A DNA stretch of 64,000 nucleotides from Candidatus Borrarchaeum weybense (lineage in GTDB: Archaea; Asgardarchaeota; Sifarchaeia; Borrarchaeales; Borrarchaeaceae): contig JAHQJS010000004.1 in the NCBI GenBank assembly GCA_019057385.1, positions 946,727 through 1,010,726 of the forward strand. The letters are read 5' to 3'. Position numbers and translations under genes: made by a program. The notes under the pieces are model-generated. The model worked only from the letters and a program-made list of their open reading frames with translations, made no database searches and was not told the DNA's origin. Positions 41,855 through 51,901 of the stretch are shown here, piece by piece. Positions within the stretch are counted from its first letter, which is position 1. Each line of letters opens with the position of its first letter.

Positions 41855-42005
41855 CAAGTCCTCTTTTTTTTATATTATTGTAATGAACTATACTATATCT
41901 GATGTATTCCTTTTTTTTCAGGTATTAGTTCTATTAAGGCCTATAAATAAATAAAACAAAAAAAACTTGATTAAAAAAAAAGAAATATATTATGAGATTA
42001 TCTGT

Positions 42006-43142
42006 CTAAGATTTTGGATTTGCTGTATCTAAGAATTTCTTAGCAACTTGAGGTAAATCAATTTTCTGCGATCGAAGTAAGTCTTGTAGTACTTGAATAA
42101 ACGGAATAACTGCGCCTGCGATGCTGCCAAATGCGCTATTTGAGTCACCTATTACGTACATCTTTTCAATTGGGAGTTTCTGGAAGATTCCAGGAATCGC
42201 TTCAATGAGTTTTAATTGAAATAGGCGTTCATCTGATTCTTTTAAAGCCATGATTTGTTGCAAAACACCCTCAGCTTCAGCAACCAGATCTTGTTTTATT
42301 TTTGCAGCGTCACCTTCAGCAATTAATTGAAGGCGATTTTTTTCTGCAGTAGCTTCAACCTCAATACGTTGTCGTTCAAGTTCTTGTACTTTCACTTCCC
42401 GCTGTTTAGCTTTAGATTGAATTTCGAGTTGAATTTCTTGCTCTGCTACTCCAGTTTTCTCAAGGACATCCAAATCTCGCATTCTTGTTATCTCACGCAT
42501 TTCAGCCTGCCGAAGCTTAGCTTTTTGTTCCTCTGCTGCTTTCTTCACAGCTTCCATATTTCCCTTCAGTTCAGGATCTAAAACTTCGACATCACGTATC
42601 TCTACGCTGTGGGCGGTCACACCCCAGTTTGCCATGAGGTCATGAAGTTCGCTAATCACAGCATCAATAATTTTGGATCGTTCTCTAATTATATCCTCAA
42701 GCGCCATATTTGCACACGTGGTCCTGATGATACTCTCAGCAGCATTTTTGATTACAGTTTCAACATAATCTCCTGAACGTTTATCCCAACTAACACTTGT
42801 AAAAGCTGCACTCGGTTCAGTTACTTGCCAAAAAACGAATCCTGTAACTCCAATGTTCTGATATTCTCTTGAAACTACTTTTTCTTTTGCCTCAAGCGAT
42901 GTCTGTTGGATCGTAGTCGGTATCACAATTACTTCGTCAATCAGCGGGAGTAAAAACAATCGTCCACCAAGCCCTGCTCTCTTCACTTTACCATTTCTTA
43001 GAAAAATTACAAATTCATTTGTCTTGAATTTGCGATATCTGGTTAGCAGGTATAGCAGAAAGAAGAAGAACAGAACAGTCACAGTCACAATCCAAACGCT
43101 GTATGGACCTAAAACTCCTAACTGAAGCATTTTATAGTTCAC
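42006..43142 (-). CDS. SPFH/Band-7 (stomatin/flotillin-like) protein
   Basis: N-terminal TM, SPFH-type core, long Glu/Ala/Arg coiled coil. Confidence 0.85.
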   Translation of the reverse strand: MNYKMLQLGVLGPYSVWIVTVTVLFFFFLLYLLTRYRKFKTNEFVIFLRNGKVKRAGLGGRLFLLPLIDEVIVIPTTIQQTSLEAKEKVVSREYQNIGVTGFVFWQVTEPSAAFTSVSWDKRSGDYVETVIKNAAESIIRTTCANMALEDIIRERSKIIDAVISELHDLMANWGVTAHSVEIRDVEVLDPELKGNMEAVKKAAEEQKAKLRQAEMREITRMRDLDVLEKTGVAEQEIQLEIQSKAKQREVKVQELERQRIEVEATAEKNRLQLIAEGDAAKIKQDLVAEAEGVLQQIMALKESDERLFQLKLIEAIPGIFQKLPIEKMYVIGDSNSAFGSIAGAVIPFIQVLQDLLRSQKIDLPQVAKKFLDTANPKS

Positions 43143-43935
43143 TCTCCTTATTAATTCTTTTTACAAGGCAGGTGGTTCCTTCTGCGTCTAATATTTCAAC
43201 TATATCTCCTTTGTAGAATTCTTCGCCGGCTTCATATGATTTAGCGGGTAATAAGATTGACCCCATAGGGCCTTCTATAGTAACACGCACTGAGCCTCCT
43301 CGATACGTTGTCTGATGAACAATAGTGCCTTTTTTTCCCACAAGTTCTTTTGGATGAACAATGCTACCAAGTTCACTTTTTGCAATTCTTTTCCATAGCG
43401 CACGAACCGATGCTGAAAGAATTATCGGCGTTAAGAAGATTATTAGAGTTCTTAAAAATGAATCCATTTGGATTTGAAAGAGACTGATGCCCATCGCTCC
43501 AAAACTCAACATAAATGTTGATACAAGGAGAATTATCGGAGCACTATCACCACTTGCTTCAGTGTGTACATCTTCATGTCCCACTCCGTGTGAAAGGTCG
43601 TGATCTCCAACATCGTGCCCATCTATACTATGATCCCCAACGTCATGACTAATATCATGACTGACGTCGTGCCCATCTATGTCATGTCCATCTACACTAT
43701 GATCTCCGCCATGGTCAAAACTAACGCCGAGAAGAATGGCTGTCAGTACAAAGAGTATTATACCTGAAATGAAAAAACCGACCGATATATCTAATAGAAC
43801 TGCGTCAAAGCCGCTTATTTCCAGGAGGATTGCATTAAAGCCGTTTATTTCCAATAGGATTGTTCCCATACCCATACCCACCACTGCCAATGTATTTTTT
43901 AGAGAATAATCTACCCTGGTGCTAAAGACTAGCAC
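43132..43935 (-). CDS. NfeD-like membrane protein with His/Asp-rich repeat
   Basis: C-terminal LVGKKGTIVHQTTYRGGSVRVTIEGPMGSILLPAKSYEAGEEFYKGDIVEILDAEGTTCLVKRI; partner of the SPFH gene; internal DHGGDHSVDGHDIDGHDVSHDISHDVGDHSIDGHDVGDHDLSHGVGHEDVH. Confidence 0.8.
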   Translation of the reverse strand: MLVFSTRVDYSLKNTLAVVGMGMGTILLEINGFNAILLEISGFDAVLLDISVGFFISGIILFVLTAILLGVSFDHGGDHSVDGHDIDGHDVSHDISHDVGDHSIDGHDVGDHDLSHGVGHEDVHTEASGDSAPIILLVSTFMLSFGAMGISLFQIQMDSFLRTLIIFLTPIILSASVRALWKRIAKSELGSIVHPKELVGKKGTIVHQTTYRGGSVRVTIEGPMGSILLPAKSYEAGEEFYKGDIVEILDAEGTTCLVKRINKESEL

Positions 43936-44559
43936 AATATCACCGGTAGAATCATTCTCAAAGAATATATGGACGTTTGACTTTATAAATCTTTATGTAT
44001 GCAAGTTCACCTAATTTCAAGCCCATATTTCAGGGCTGGACAGTTGTTCGATGATATTTTAGAAGACGAAAAAGGTTAATTGATAAATCAAGGAAATGAT
44101 AACAATGAAAATAAAGCATTAGAGAATTTTTTAATAAATAAAACTTAAAATATACTTATTTATTACTTGCTATACTTATCGATCAGTTGCTTTGGTTTAG
44201 TATAAGAGAACTAGTGATTTTTGGCAAATTCCAAAAGTATTAATCTATAAAATCACAACTGAATGGTCTTTTCTTTATGAGGAATACAAATATGCAAGTT
44301 TTTCACAAAAAATCCACTAATTTTAGAGATACAAATTTCTAATAGTTTTTGACATAAAAAAAATTTACATAATTAAACTTTTTTACTGTTATTATATTTG
44401 TATTATTCAAAAAAAAATTACATAGACCATTATTCTATTTTACAAATATCAATATATTTTTCTTTTTACGACACAAAAGTTATAAATAGTACATTGTTTC
44501 ACAAACAAACATTTCCAGTTGTTTATACTATAGTTAAAAAAAATTAGGAGAAAACAAAC

Positions 44560-46158
44560 ATGGGCGAAGTCTTTGCTCGAAAAAGTTCTGGTTTAGTTAG
44601 AAACATTAGCGCATGGGAAACATTGATCTTCAATGTACTGGTTATGGCTCCTTCAGCGGTCTATATCTATGGTATCTGGGCGACAGTCACGTTTCCAGGG
44701 GTATATCTACCCACGACTGCTCTGATATGTATCCCTATCTGTCTGATCATAGCTATTTTCTATAGTCTCTATTCGGCGGCTGCACCACGTTCTGGTGGTG
44801 ACTATATCTGGATTAGTCGTACGGTTCATCCAGGTCTCGGTTTTATGACGAATTTCTTCCTGTTCATTGTACTTATTAGCTTAGTTGGAACGGAGATTCC
44901 TTGGACCTTGGAGTATGCGATCGCACCACTCTTAGTGAAAATGGGGAATCCAACGGGAGCAGCAGCAATTTTGAATCCAGTCACGATGATGGTACTCGGT
45001 ACAGTCTATATCATACTTGTTTCACTAATTGCAGCACTTGGATCAAAATGGAACGCTAGGGTGTTAACGATTGCATTCTTCGTTATTGTGGCAGGTATTG
45101 TCACTTTTACAGCAGTCTTTGCAAGTATAACACCCGCACAGTATGCTGCGAACTTTGATGCATCTTCCATCCCTGGTGATATGACCTATGCAGGAACCAT
45201 TGCTGCGGGAAACGATGTAGCGAATACGTATGGACTGCCACTAATGACCGTTTTTCCACTTGCAGCGACCATGCTAGGCGTAACATTCACAATGATCAAC
45301 TTCCTTGGATTTGCACAGTCAGTGTACATTGCTGGTGAAATCAAAGATGTTCGAAGATCACAATTCATTGCTATTCTAGGGGCAGTCATAGTCTTCGGTC
45401 TGCTCACGTTTATGATCTACCAGTCGGCATACAATGGTATGGGCGGTGCTTTCGTTAACGCAATCAGTACAACCTATGTTTATGAAAGCCCGTATTACTG
45501 GACTAATATGCCAGTTGATGCGATAACAGGACCATGGTTTACAGTGCTTGCCATTTTTGCCACAGATAATCTCGGAGCTTACTTCATTATATGCCTAGGA
45601 TTTATGATGATGACTTGGGCCGCTGGACTCACATATGTTTACACCTGCACAAGATTGATGTTCAGCTGGAGCTTCGACAGAATCTTACCTACAAAGGTTA
45701 GTGCTGTAGATACGCGCTTTGCAACACCATGGGTGGCTCTAATCATTTGTGGCATTGTGGCCTTTCTTTTCATGGTACTATGGATCTACACAACAATTAT
45801 GGCATTCTTTGTGTACATCATCACAGGATGGTTCGTAGGAAATTGCATCGCATCAATAGCTGGGTTTATATATCCAACGAAAATGAAAGAATCCTTTGAA
45901 TTAGCGCCGGACATTGTAAGAAAGAAAATCGGTCCATTCTACACGATCCAATGGGCAGCTATAGGCTCATTTATTGTCTCAGCCTGGATGGCATATGCCG
46001 GTATGACTCCAACGATCTCAGGTGCTGTAAGTGTAGCTAATCTCGCATTTACATTCGTGTTCTGGCTAATCGCTTGGATCATCTTCGGAATCGCTTGGAT
46101 CTATCATAAGAACAGAATTCCGCTATCATTAACATTCAAAGAGATTCCACCAGAATAA
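44560..46158 (+). CDS. APC-superfamily amino acid permease
   Basis: 12-TM pattern; AAAPRSGGDYIWISRTVHPGLGF motif. Confidence 0.88.
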   Translation: MGEVFARKSSGLVRNISAWETLIFNVLVMAPSAVYIYGIWATVTFPGVYLPTTALICIPICLIIAIFYSLYSAAAPRSGGDYIWISRTVHPGLGFMTNFFLFIVLISLVGTEIPWTLEYAIAPLLVKMGNPTGAAAILNPVTMMVLGTVYIILVSLIAALGSKWNARVLTIAFFVIVAGIVTFTAVFASITPAQYAANFDASSIPGDMTYAGTIAAGNDVANTYGLPLMTVFPLAATMLGVTFTMINFLGFAQSVYIAGEIKDVRRSQFIAILGAVIVFGLLTFMIYQSAYNGMGGAFVNAISTTYVYESPYYWTNMPVDAITGPWFTVLAIFATDNLGAYFIICLGFMMMTWAAGLTYVYTCTRLMFSWSFDRILPTKVSAVDTRFATPWVALIICGIVAFLFMVLWIYTTIMAFFVYIITGWFVGNCIASIAGFIYPTKMKESFELAPDIVRKKIGPFYTIQWAAIGSFIVSAWMAYAGMTPTISGAVSVANLAFTFVFWLIAWIIFGIAWIYHKNRIPLSLTFKEIPPE

Positions 46159-46284
46159 ATACAAACCAATTTAACGCATCTACACCATGCGCCAACTCTT
46201 TTTTTTATTTTTTAGTTATTTCTGATATGTCTTGCCTTTTAACTCAAACAGTGCGCGATATCCACAGCTTCTAGTTTTGTAACC

Positions 46285-46995
46285 TTATTGTGGATGCCCC
46301 AACTCTTTGAGTGTTTTACTAAAAATCCGATCAAGCTTTTTTTCAGGTGTAATATTATTAAGGATACTTGAAACCTCAGAGGGGCGTTTCTTAGCAAGAA
46401 GTTTACAAGCATAAATGCATGTCCATTTCAAGTTTATGTCGTTTTCTTGACTCCATTCGCTTAAGACATCAATAATTTCTATATTTTTACGTTCAATAGC
46501 CCTAAGTGCAAAAGCAGCGGTTTTTCTTTCGTTTTTATCATCGCTTTGTGCAAATTCCTTAATTAAGTCCATCAATGGCTTTTGTTTTTCTTTTCTGATG
46601 ATCTTTGCAAGCATATCACCAACAGATCTATTTACAATCGTAGTTTTATCCTTTGCTAAGGTACGAACCATACCTTTTAGTTGCTTGTTCATAGCAGGAA
46701 GATGTTCTAGGATTTTAGCTGTTGCCATTCTGACTTCCCAGGAAGGATCATTAATACCTATTTGCGAAAATCTCACCAACACTTCCGGTTTGTTTTTGAA
46801 GAGGTCACCTACAGCAAGTAAGGTCGTACGTCGTAAGTAGGGATTATTATCTGTTATCCATCTTTCTAAAAGAATTAATACTCTTTTCTTAGCTGAAGGA
46901 TGAGCCTTTCCTATCATTTTTAATATTTTTAATGCACGTGTACGTAATTCTGCCTTACTATTTCCTCCGAGCGCTCTGATTTCTTCTGCGTCCAT
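46285..46995 (-). CDS. HEAT-repeat/DNA-alkylation-repair-like protein
   Basis: Alpha-helical repeats (DPSWEVRMATAKILEHL, DDKNERKTAAFALRAI). Confidence 0.7.
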   Translation of the reverse strand: MDAEEIRALGGNSKAELRTRALKILKMIGKAHPSAKKRVLILLERWITDNNPYLRRTTLLAVGDLFKNKPEVLVRFSQIGINDPSWEVRMATAKILEHLPAMNKQLKGMVRTLAKDKTTIVNRSVGDMLAKIIRKEKQKPLMDLIKEFAQSDDKNERKTAAFALRAIERKNIEIIDVLSEWSQENDINLKWTCIYACKLLAKKRPSEVSSILNNITPEKKLDRIFSKTLKELGHPQ

Positions 46996-47191
46996 TTAAC
47001 CCCTTCATCAGTTACCAATTTTGAGTAGGGAAATAATTCGTAAATAACTCGAATTTTATGTATGATTTCTACATATTTTAAGGTTCAACTAAGTATAATA
47101 TCTTTGCCAAATAATTCACTAAATAAAAAGCGTGAGAAACGAAGTAGAGTATATACAATAAAGGGGAGCAAATTTTGATAAATATTATTTC

Positions 47192-49024
47192 TCACAATAT
47201 AGAATCTAAATTTAATCGCTTAATTGTCTCTGGGGTGGGTATACCTTGATCATCCCACCCGCGAAGCGCATAATATTCATCAAGCATAATATCTTGTTCT
47301 TCTCTAGTAATTACATGGCCTTTTGAAGCACCAGTTATTAAAGGCTCCTCAGAAAGACGTTTTGGCAGATAATCATCTTTTCTCGAAATACCCTCTCGTA
47401 CGCTATACATACGTGATAAGTCATGAATTCGTTCAGCAATTATTCTTAGTTGATTTTCATCATAATCAAAGCCCATGATCGTTTTACACAGTCTAATCAT
47501 TTTATCCCATGGGAATATATCACGGACGAATCGGCAAAGAATAAAGGAATCAAAGATTACAAACCTATCCTCATATTCTTTCACAAGAGGGGCCTTCTCT
47601 TCTGGTGCTAATCTATCCCCTGAAACTCCTCTAAAATCAAAAATGTAACCAGTGCATCGAAGATGGCATGCCCCACGAACCGAAGTCATATATCCTAACG
47701 CCATACAATATAACGCTCGGGGGTCGTATCCAGCTGGCTCTAAGCCCTTAACATGAATTGCTAGATCAGACAAGCCAAGTTTATCAGCAGCTTTTCTAAC
47801 TCCTTCTGAAAGTATATCACCAAAGCCCTCTCGTTTCACGATCTTGTCCATGATGTACATAACGCTTTCAGGATCTCCATAGTCTAATGGAATTTCTGAT
47901 TCTAGTCGTCCTCTCTTGTAAGCTTCAATTGCAAAAGAAACCACATTTCCCCCAGTCATTGAGTCAAAACCCATCTTATCACAGTAGTCATTCATTCTGA
48001 CTATTTCCCGCAGGTCGTTTATCATGTTTAGTCCGCCGAAACTGTAGATCGTCTCGTATTCCGGTCCCTCGATCCTGATTATAGTACCATCTTTTTGCTT
48101 TGCTTCACCCATTTTTCCGCATTTGATTTCACAAGCATAGCACCCTTTCGATTTTATCGTAATCTGTTCACGAACTGCCTCAGCATTGATTTTCTCATAA
48201 TCTTCGAAGAATCCGTCTTTCCAGTAACCACCTGTTGGGAATGATCCTGTGGTATTGACGAGGTTAACGGTTACTGGTGTTCCATAAGTTGGGTAGATTT
48301 CGCTTGTAGCTTTATTCGTTCTTATCTCTTCATTCATATCTTTGAGGAATTTCATGAACCCTTCTCGATCTGCAAGTTCAAAGCGTTTTTTTCCTCGTGC
48401 TGCAATTGCCTTCAGGTTTTTTGACCCCATCACTGCTCCAGGGCCACATCGTCCTGCAGATCGCCAGTAATCATTCTTTATGTTTGCGAACTTGACTAAA
48501 TTCTCTCCAGCAGGTCCAATACAGGCGACTCTAATCTTCTTATCACCTAATTCCTCCTTTATGGCATCTTCTGTGTCATATGTTATTTTTCCCCATAGAT
48601 GTGATGCGTCCTTAATTTCAACGCCTCGATCGCTAATCCAAAGGTAAACTGGGCTTTCAGCTTTTCCTTCTATAATCACTACATCGTAACCGGCAAACTT
48701 AAGCTGAGGTGCAAAATGCCCTGCCGAGTAGGACTCCGCGTATATGTCCGTTAAAGGTGATTTAAAAAAGACCCCATAGCGTCCGCCTGTTGGAAAGCCT
48801 GAACTAGTAGCAGGTCCAACTGTGATAATCAACTTGTTATCAGGGGAAAGTGGTTCCACATCTTTTCCTACTTCTTTGTAGAGTAGATATGTTCCGAACC
48901 CTTTGCCACCAATCCATTCTTTAGCAAAATCTTCCTGTAGAGGTTCTTCTGTGATTTCATTATTTGTGAGATTAACACGTAGAATTTTTCCAGCATATCC
49001 AAAGAGCAATTCTCTTGCCTCCAA
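47192..49024 (-). CDS. Tungsten-dependent aldehyde ferredoxin oxidoreductase
   Basis: GYAGKILRVNLTNNEI, WIGGKGFGTYLLYKE, GRCGPGAVMGSKNLKAIAARG, CYACEIKCGK, MTGGNVVSFAIE, EYEDRFVIFDSFILC. Confidence 0.95.
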   Translation of the reverse strand: MEARELLFGYAGKILRVNLTNNEITEEPLQEDFAKEWIGGKGFGTYLLYKEVGKDVEPLSPDNKLIITVGPATSSGFPTGGRYGVFFKSPLTDIYAESYSAGHFAPQLKFAGYDVVIIEGKAESPVYLWISDRGVEIKDASHLWGKITYDTEDAIKEELGDKKIRVACIGPAGENLVKFANIKNDYWRSAGRCGPGAVMGSKNLKAIAARGKKRFELADREGFMKFLKDMNEEIRTNKATSEIYPTYGTPVTVNLVNTTGSFPTGGYWKDGFFEDYEKINAEAVREQITIKSKGCYACEIKCGKMGEAKQKDGTIIRIEGPEYETIYSFGGLNMINDLREIVRMNDYCDKMGFDSMTGGNVVSFAIEAYKRGRLESEIPLDYGDPESVMYIMDKIVKREGFGDILSEGVRKAADKLGLSDLAIHVKGLEPAGYDPRALYCMALGYMTSVRGACHLRCTGYIFDFRGVSGDRLAPEEKAPLVKEYEDRFVIFDSFILCRFVRDIFPWDKMIRLCKTIMGFDYDENQLRIIAERIHDLSRMYSVREGISRKDDYLPKRLSEEPLITGASKGHVITREEQDIMLDEYYALRGWDDQGIPTPETIKRLNLDSIL

Positions 49025-49207
49025 TTGAGGAGTCTCTATAATTAGATGTTAAAATTTAGTGAAGTTAGTTACAAAAGGTCAATCTATTTATATTTTTGTT
49101 CTTTGGCGTAACTCTATCTCAACTGTTGTTTAGTCACAATTTCATCAACTTTAGCAATAGCTTTTAAAAACAATAGCTTTTAAAAACATCTAAAAACAAT
49201 TTCAGAT

Positions 49208-49495
49208 GTGAAAACAATGGCAGAAAAAACTCTAGAAGAATTGCTTCCAGAAGGACCTGAAAACTTTCCAGTAGGAGAAGGTGTGACCGTGCTAAGAGGA
49301 AAAACCTTGGCAAAAACAGGACAGTGGCTGAAAGCAATTCTCTTAACCGAATCAGGTAACAAAAAGCAATTACGACTATATGGATGGCAAAAGAACAAAG
49401 AAGGTCAATACAAAAATCGCCAAAAGTTCAATATTTCGCAAGGATATATGAAAATGCTTTCAAATATTATGCTGGCATTTCTAGACGAGAAATAA
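49208..49495 (+). CDS. Conserved-looking hypothetical protein
   Basis: 95 aa with a well-formed start and stop. Confidence 0.5.
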   Translation: MKTMAEKTLEELLPEGPENFPVGEGVTVLRGKTLAKTGQWLKAILLTESGNKKQLRLYGWQKNKEGQYKNRQKFNISQGYMKMLSNIMLAFLDEK

Positions 49496-49717
49496 ATGCG
49501 GTTTAGAGCACTGTATATCTGAGACGTATGTTTATACCTTCAAACTTTAGAGAAAATATACCCATTCCTTTCTCAAGAGATATCAGTTCTATTTTGCTGG
49601 AAAAACGTAAATACACCTTATTTTATTTCATTTTTCTATAAATCTTTATCAAGGATTTCTACTTACTAAACGAATAAGATGGGTAACAATTAAACGGATG
49701 AAAAAGGTGAAAAAGTA

Positions 49718-50962
49718 ATGCTTAACGGCGAGATCTTGACCATGGACGATTTTGATTTAAAAGGAAAGACAATCTTAATAAGATGTGATTTAAACTCACC
49801 TGTAGATCGCGAAACGGGTATAATCACTGATGATACAAGAATTAAGGCACATGCAAAAACTGTGAGGGAACTTTCTGAAAAAGGAGCTAAGACAGCAGTT
49901 ATGGCTCATCAAGGAGATCCTTTATTTCTTGAAAATTTCGTTCCCTTAAAAGAACATGCTCAGATTCTTTCTAAATACTCTGGGGTAGAAGTTACTTACA
50001 TCGATGACACATTTGGACCTGCAGCTCGAGTAGCAATAAAGAATTTGGAAAATGGCCAGGTTTTATTGCTAGAAAATACAAGATATTTTGCAGAAGACAC
50101 TAGATTATTTGAGGATACAATCACACGATCTCCAGAGGATCAAGCTAAATGTCAACTTGTGCAGAAACTTTACCCCTTAGCTGACTATTTTATGATTGAT
50201 GCTTTCGCTGCAGCTCATAAATCCCAACCTTCAATTGTTGGTTTTGCGGAAGTGCTTCCAACTCTAGCGGGTCGAGTAATGGAAGCCGAGGTGAGTGCAT
50301 TGATGAAGGTTAGAGATGATCCCGAAAAACCTTGTGTTTTCCTTTTGGGTGGAAAAAAAATCTCTGATAAATACGTAGTAATAGAGCCAGTTCTTAAGAA
50401 TAATACTGCGGACAAGGTTTTAACTTCTGGGGTCATAGGCATGATAATGCTAAAAGCTTCTGGTTACGAACTTGGAAAACCTTCAGAAATCCTCATTCAA
50501 GAGATGAAATTCGAGAAATATCTCTCACAATCTAAAAAATTATTAGAAGACTATGGTGACAAAATAGAGTTACCTGAAGATTTTGTTATTGATGGTGTAA
50601 AAGAGATAAACGTTTCTGAATTACCAGTAGATGCTAGCATTGGTGACATAGGTAGAAAAACGATTGAAAAGTATAAGACACAATTAGAAGGCGCAAAAAC
50701 AGTATTTTTCAGTGGTCCACCAGGAATATTCGAAAAGAGAGAATTTGAAACTGGAACAAAGGAGATCCTGAATGCAATTAGCGCTGCTGGGGCTTTCTCA
50801 GTAGTTGGTGGCGGACATTCAATCGCTGCAATAGAGCAATATAATGTCAATGTAAACCTCACTAGCACTGGTGGAGGCGCATTAGTGAGATATTTGTCTG
50901 GTGAAGAGTTACCTGCAATAAAAGCATTGAAGAAAGCTGCAAAACGATATTTGAATAAATAA
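49718..50962 (+). CDS. pgk: Phosphoglycerate kinase
   Basis: KTILIRCDLNSPVDRETG, AHQGDP, FFSGPPGIFEKREFETGT, VVGGGHSIAAI. Confidence 0.95.
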   Translation: MLNGEILTMDDFDLKGKTILIRCDLNSPVDRETGIITDDTRIKAHAKTVRELSEKGAKTAVMAHQGDPLFLENFVPLKEHAQILSKYSGVEVTYIDDTFGPAARVAIKNLENGQVLLLENTRYFAEDTRLFEDTITRSPEDQAKCQLVQKLYPLADYFMIDAFAAAHKSQPSIVGFAEVLPTLAGRVMEAEVSALMKVRDDPEKPCVFLLGGKKISDKYVVIEPVLKNNTADKVLTSGVIGMIMLKASGYELGKPSEILIQEMKFEKYLSQSKKLLEDYGDKIELPEDFVIDGVKEINVSELPVDASIGDIGRKTIEKYKTQLEGAKTVFFSGPPGIFEKREFETGTKEILNAISAAGAFSVVGGGHSIAAIEQYNVNVNLTSTGGGALVRYLSGEELPAIKALKKAAKRYLNK

Positions 50963-51084
50963 AAAATTCAATAATATCAAATCATTTCTTTTTCCTTACG
51001 AAGATATTATTGTGTGAACTACCTCACGCTAAAGCTGTGGTGCTTTCTTGCTTAGGTTCTGTAAAGACTAGCAAAACCGTTAAT

Positions 51085-51321
51085 TTATAATCCCGCATCT
51101 TTGCGAGCTTTATCTGCTTCTTCTCGACCAATATAACCTTTTTCTCCGTTCTGTAGCGTGATTTTGAGTCCTTCTAAATATTTGATCCCGCAATTTTGAT
51201 GCCAATAATAATTATAACCTTTAGATGGGGCAAATCTTAGCCTAATCGAGCCTTTTTTAATCACGTCTCTACAGTATTCACATTTTGTGACCCCTGAGGG
51301 TGCTTCTTCTATATGAAACAT
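51085..51321 (-). CDS. PARP-type zinc-finger-like protein
   Basis: APSGVTKCEYCRDVIKKGSIRLRFAPSKGYNYYWHQNC (CxxC...HxxC with KG.(I/L)R pattern). Confidence 0.7.
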   Translation of the reverse strand: MFHIEEAPSGVTKCEYCRDVIKKGSIRLRFAPSKGYNYYWHQNCGIKYLEGLKITLQNGEKGYIGREEADKARKDAGL

Positions 51322-51410
51322 TGCGTAAAATTCCTCATTCTGTCAAACCGTATTTTACGTTTACATCTTATTGAATTAAAAACTTTCTTAAAAACACCTC
51401 AATAGGAATT

Positions 51411-51485
51411 AACATCTCGGAGCCTGGGATCGGAAACGCATCCTCCGATGCCGAAGCAGACGATCGAAGGCGATCTAACTGCGTT
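51411..51485. ncRNA. Candidate structured RNA
   Basis: GC-rich island; CGGA-(GCCTG)-GGAT...ATCC-TCCG followed by GCAG-ac-GATCG-AAGG-CGATC-taa-CTGC. Confidence 0.45.
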
Positions 51486-51583
51486 TAAATCTAGATTTTA
51501 TTGCAGTTACAAATATTTCTGACAGTGGAAAAACTTAATAATAAAGAACTTCAAATTGGCTTACATTGGGAGTTGGGGGGAAA

Positions 51584-51748
51584 ATGGTCAAGAACGATTT
51601 TACAAACGCTATGCTTAATCTCTACAAGAAAGCACTCGCTATGTCTACAAGGGCGAAGAAAATCGAAGAACTCAATGCTTTTATAGAATTCCTGGCTTTT
51701 GAATTTAAGCGGAGAAAGAATCAAAGAGAGGTAAGGCTAGACAATTAG
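51584..51748 (+). CDS. Small hypothetical protein
   Basis: MVKNDFTNAMLNLYKKALAMSTRAKKIEELNAFIEFLAFEFKRRKNQREVRLDN. Confidence 0.4.
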   Translation: MVKNDFTNAMLNLYKKALAMSTRAKKIEELNAFIEFLAFEFKRRKNQREVRLDN

Positions 51749-51901
51749 AATCGAAGAGCTCGTGAAAATGAATTCATGCACCTTAAGATCTTTAGCAATT
51801 AATATCAAGATCTATAGACCAGATAGTTGATATCTAGATTTATTCTTGAGTCTCTTATATAAAAAGATTTAAAATTGATTGAAAAAAGTGGAAGATGGCA
51901 T

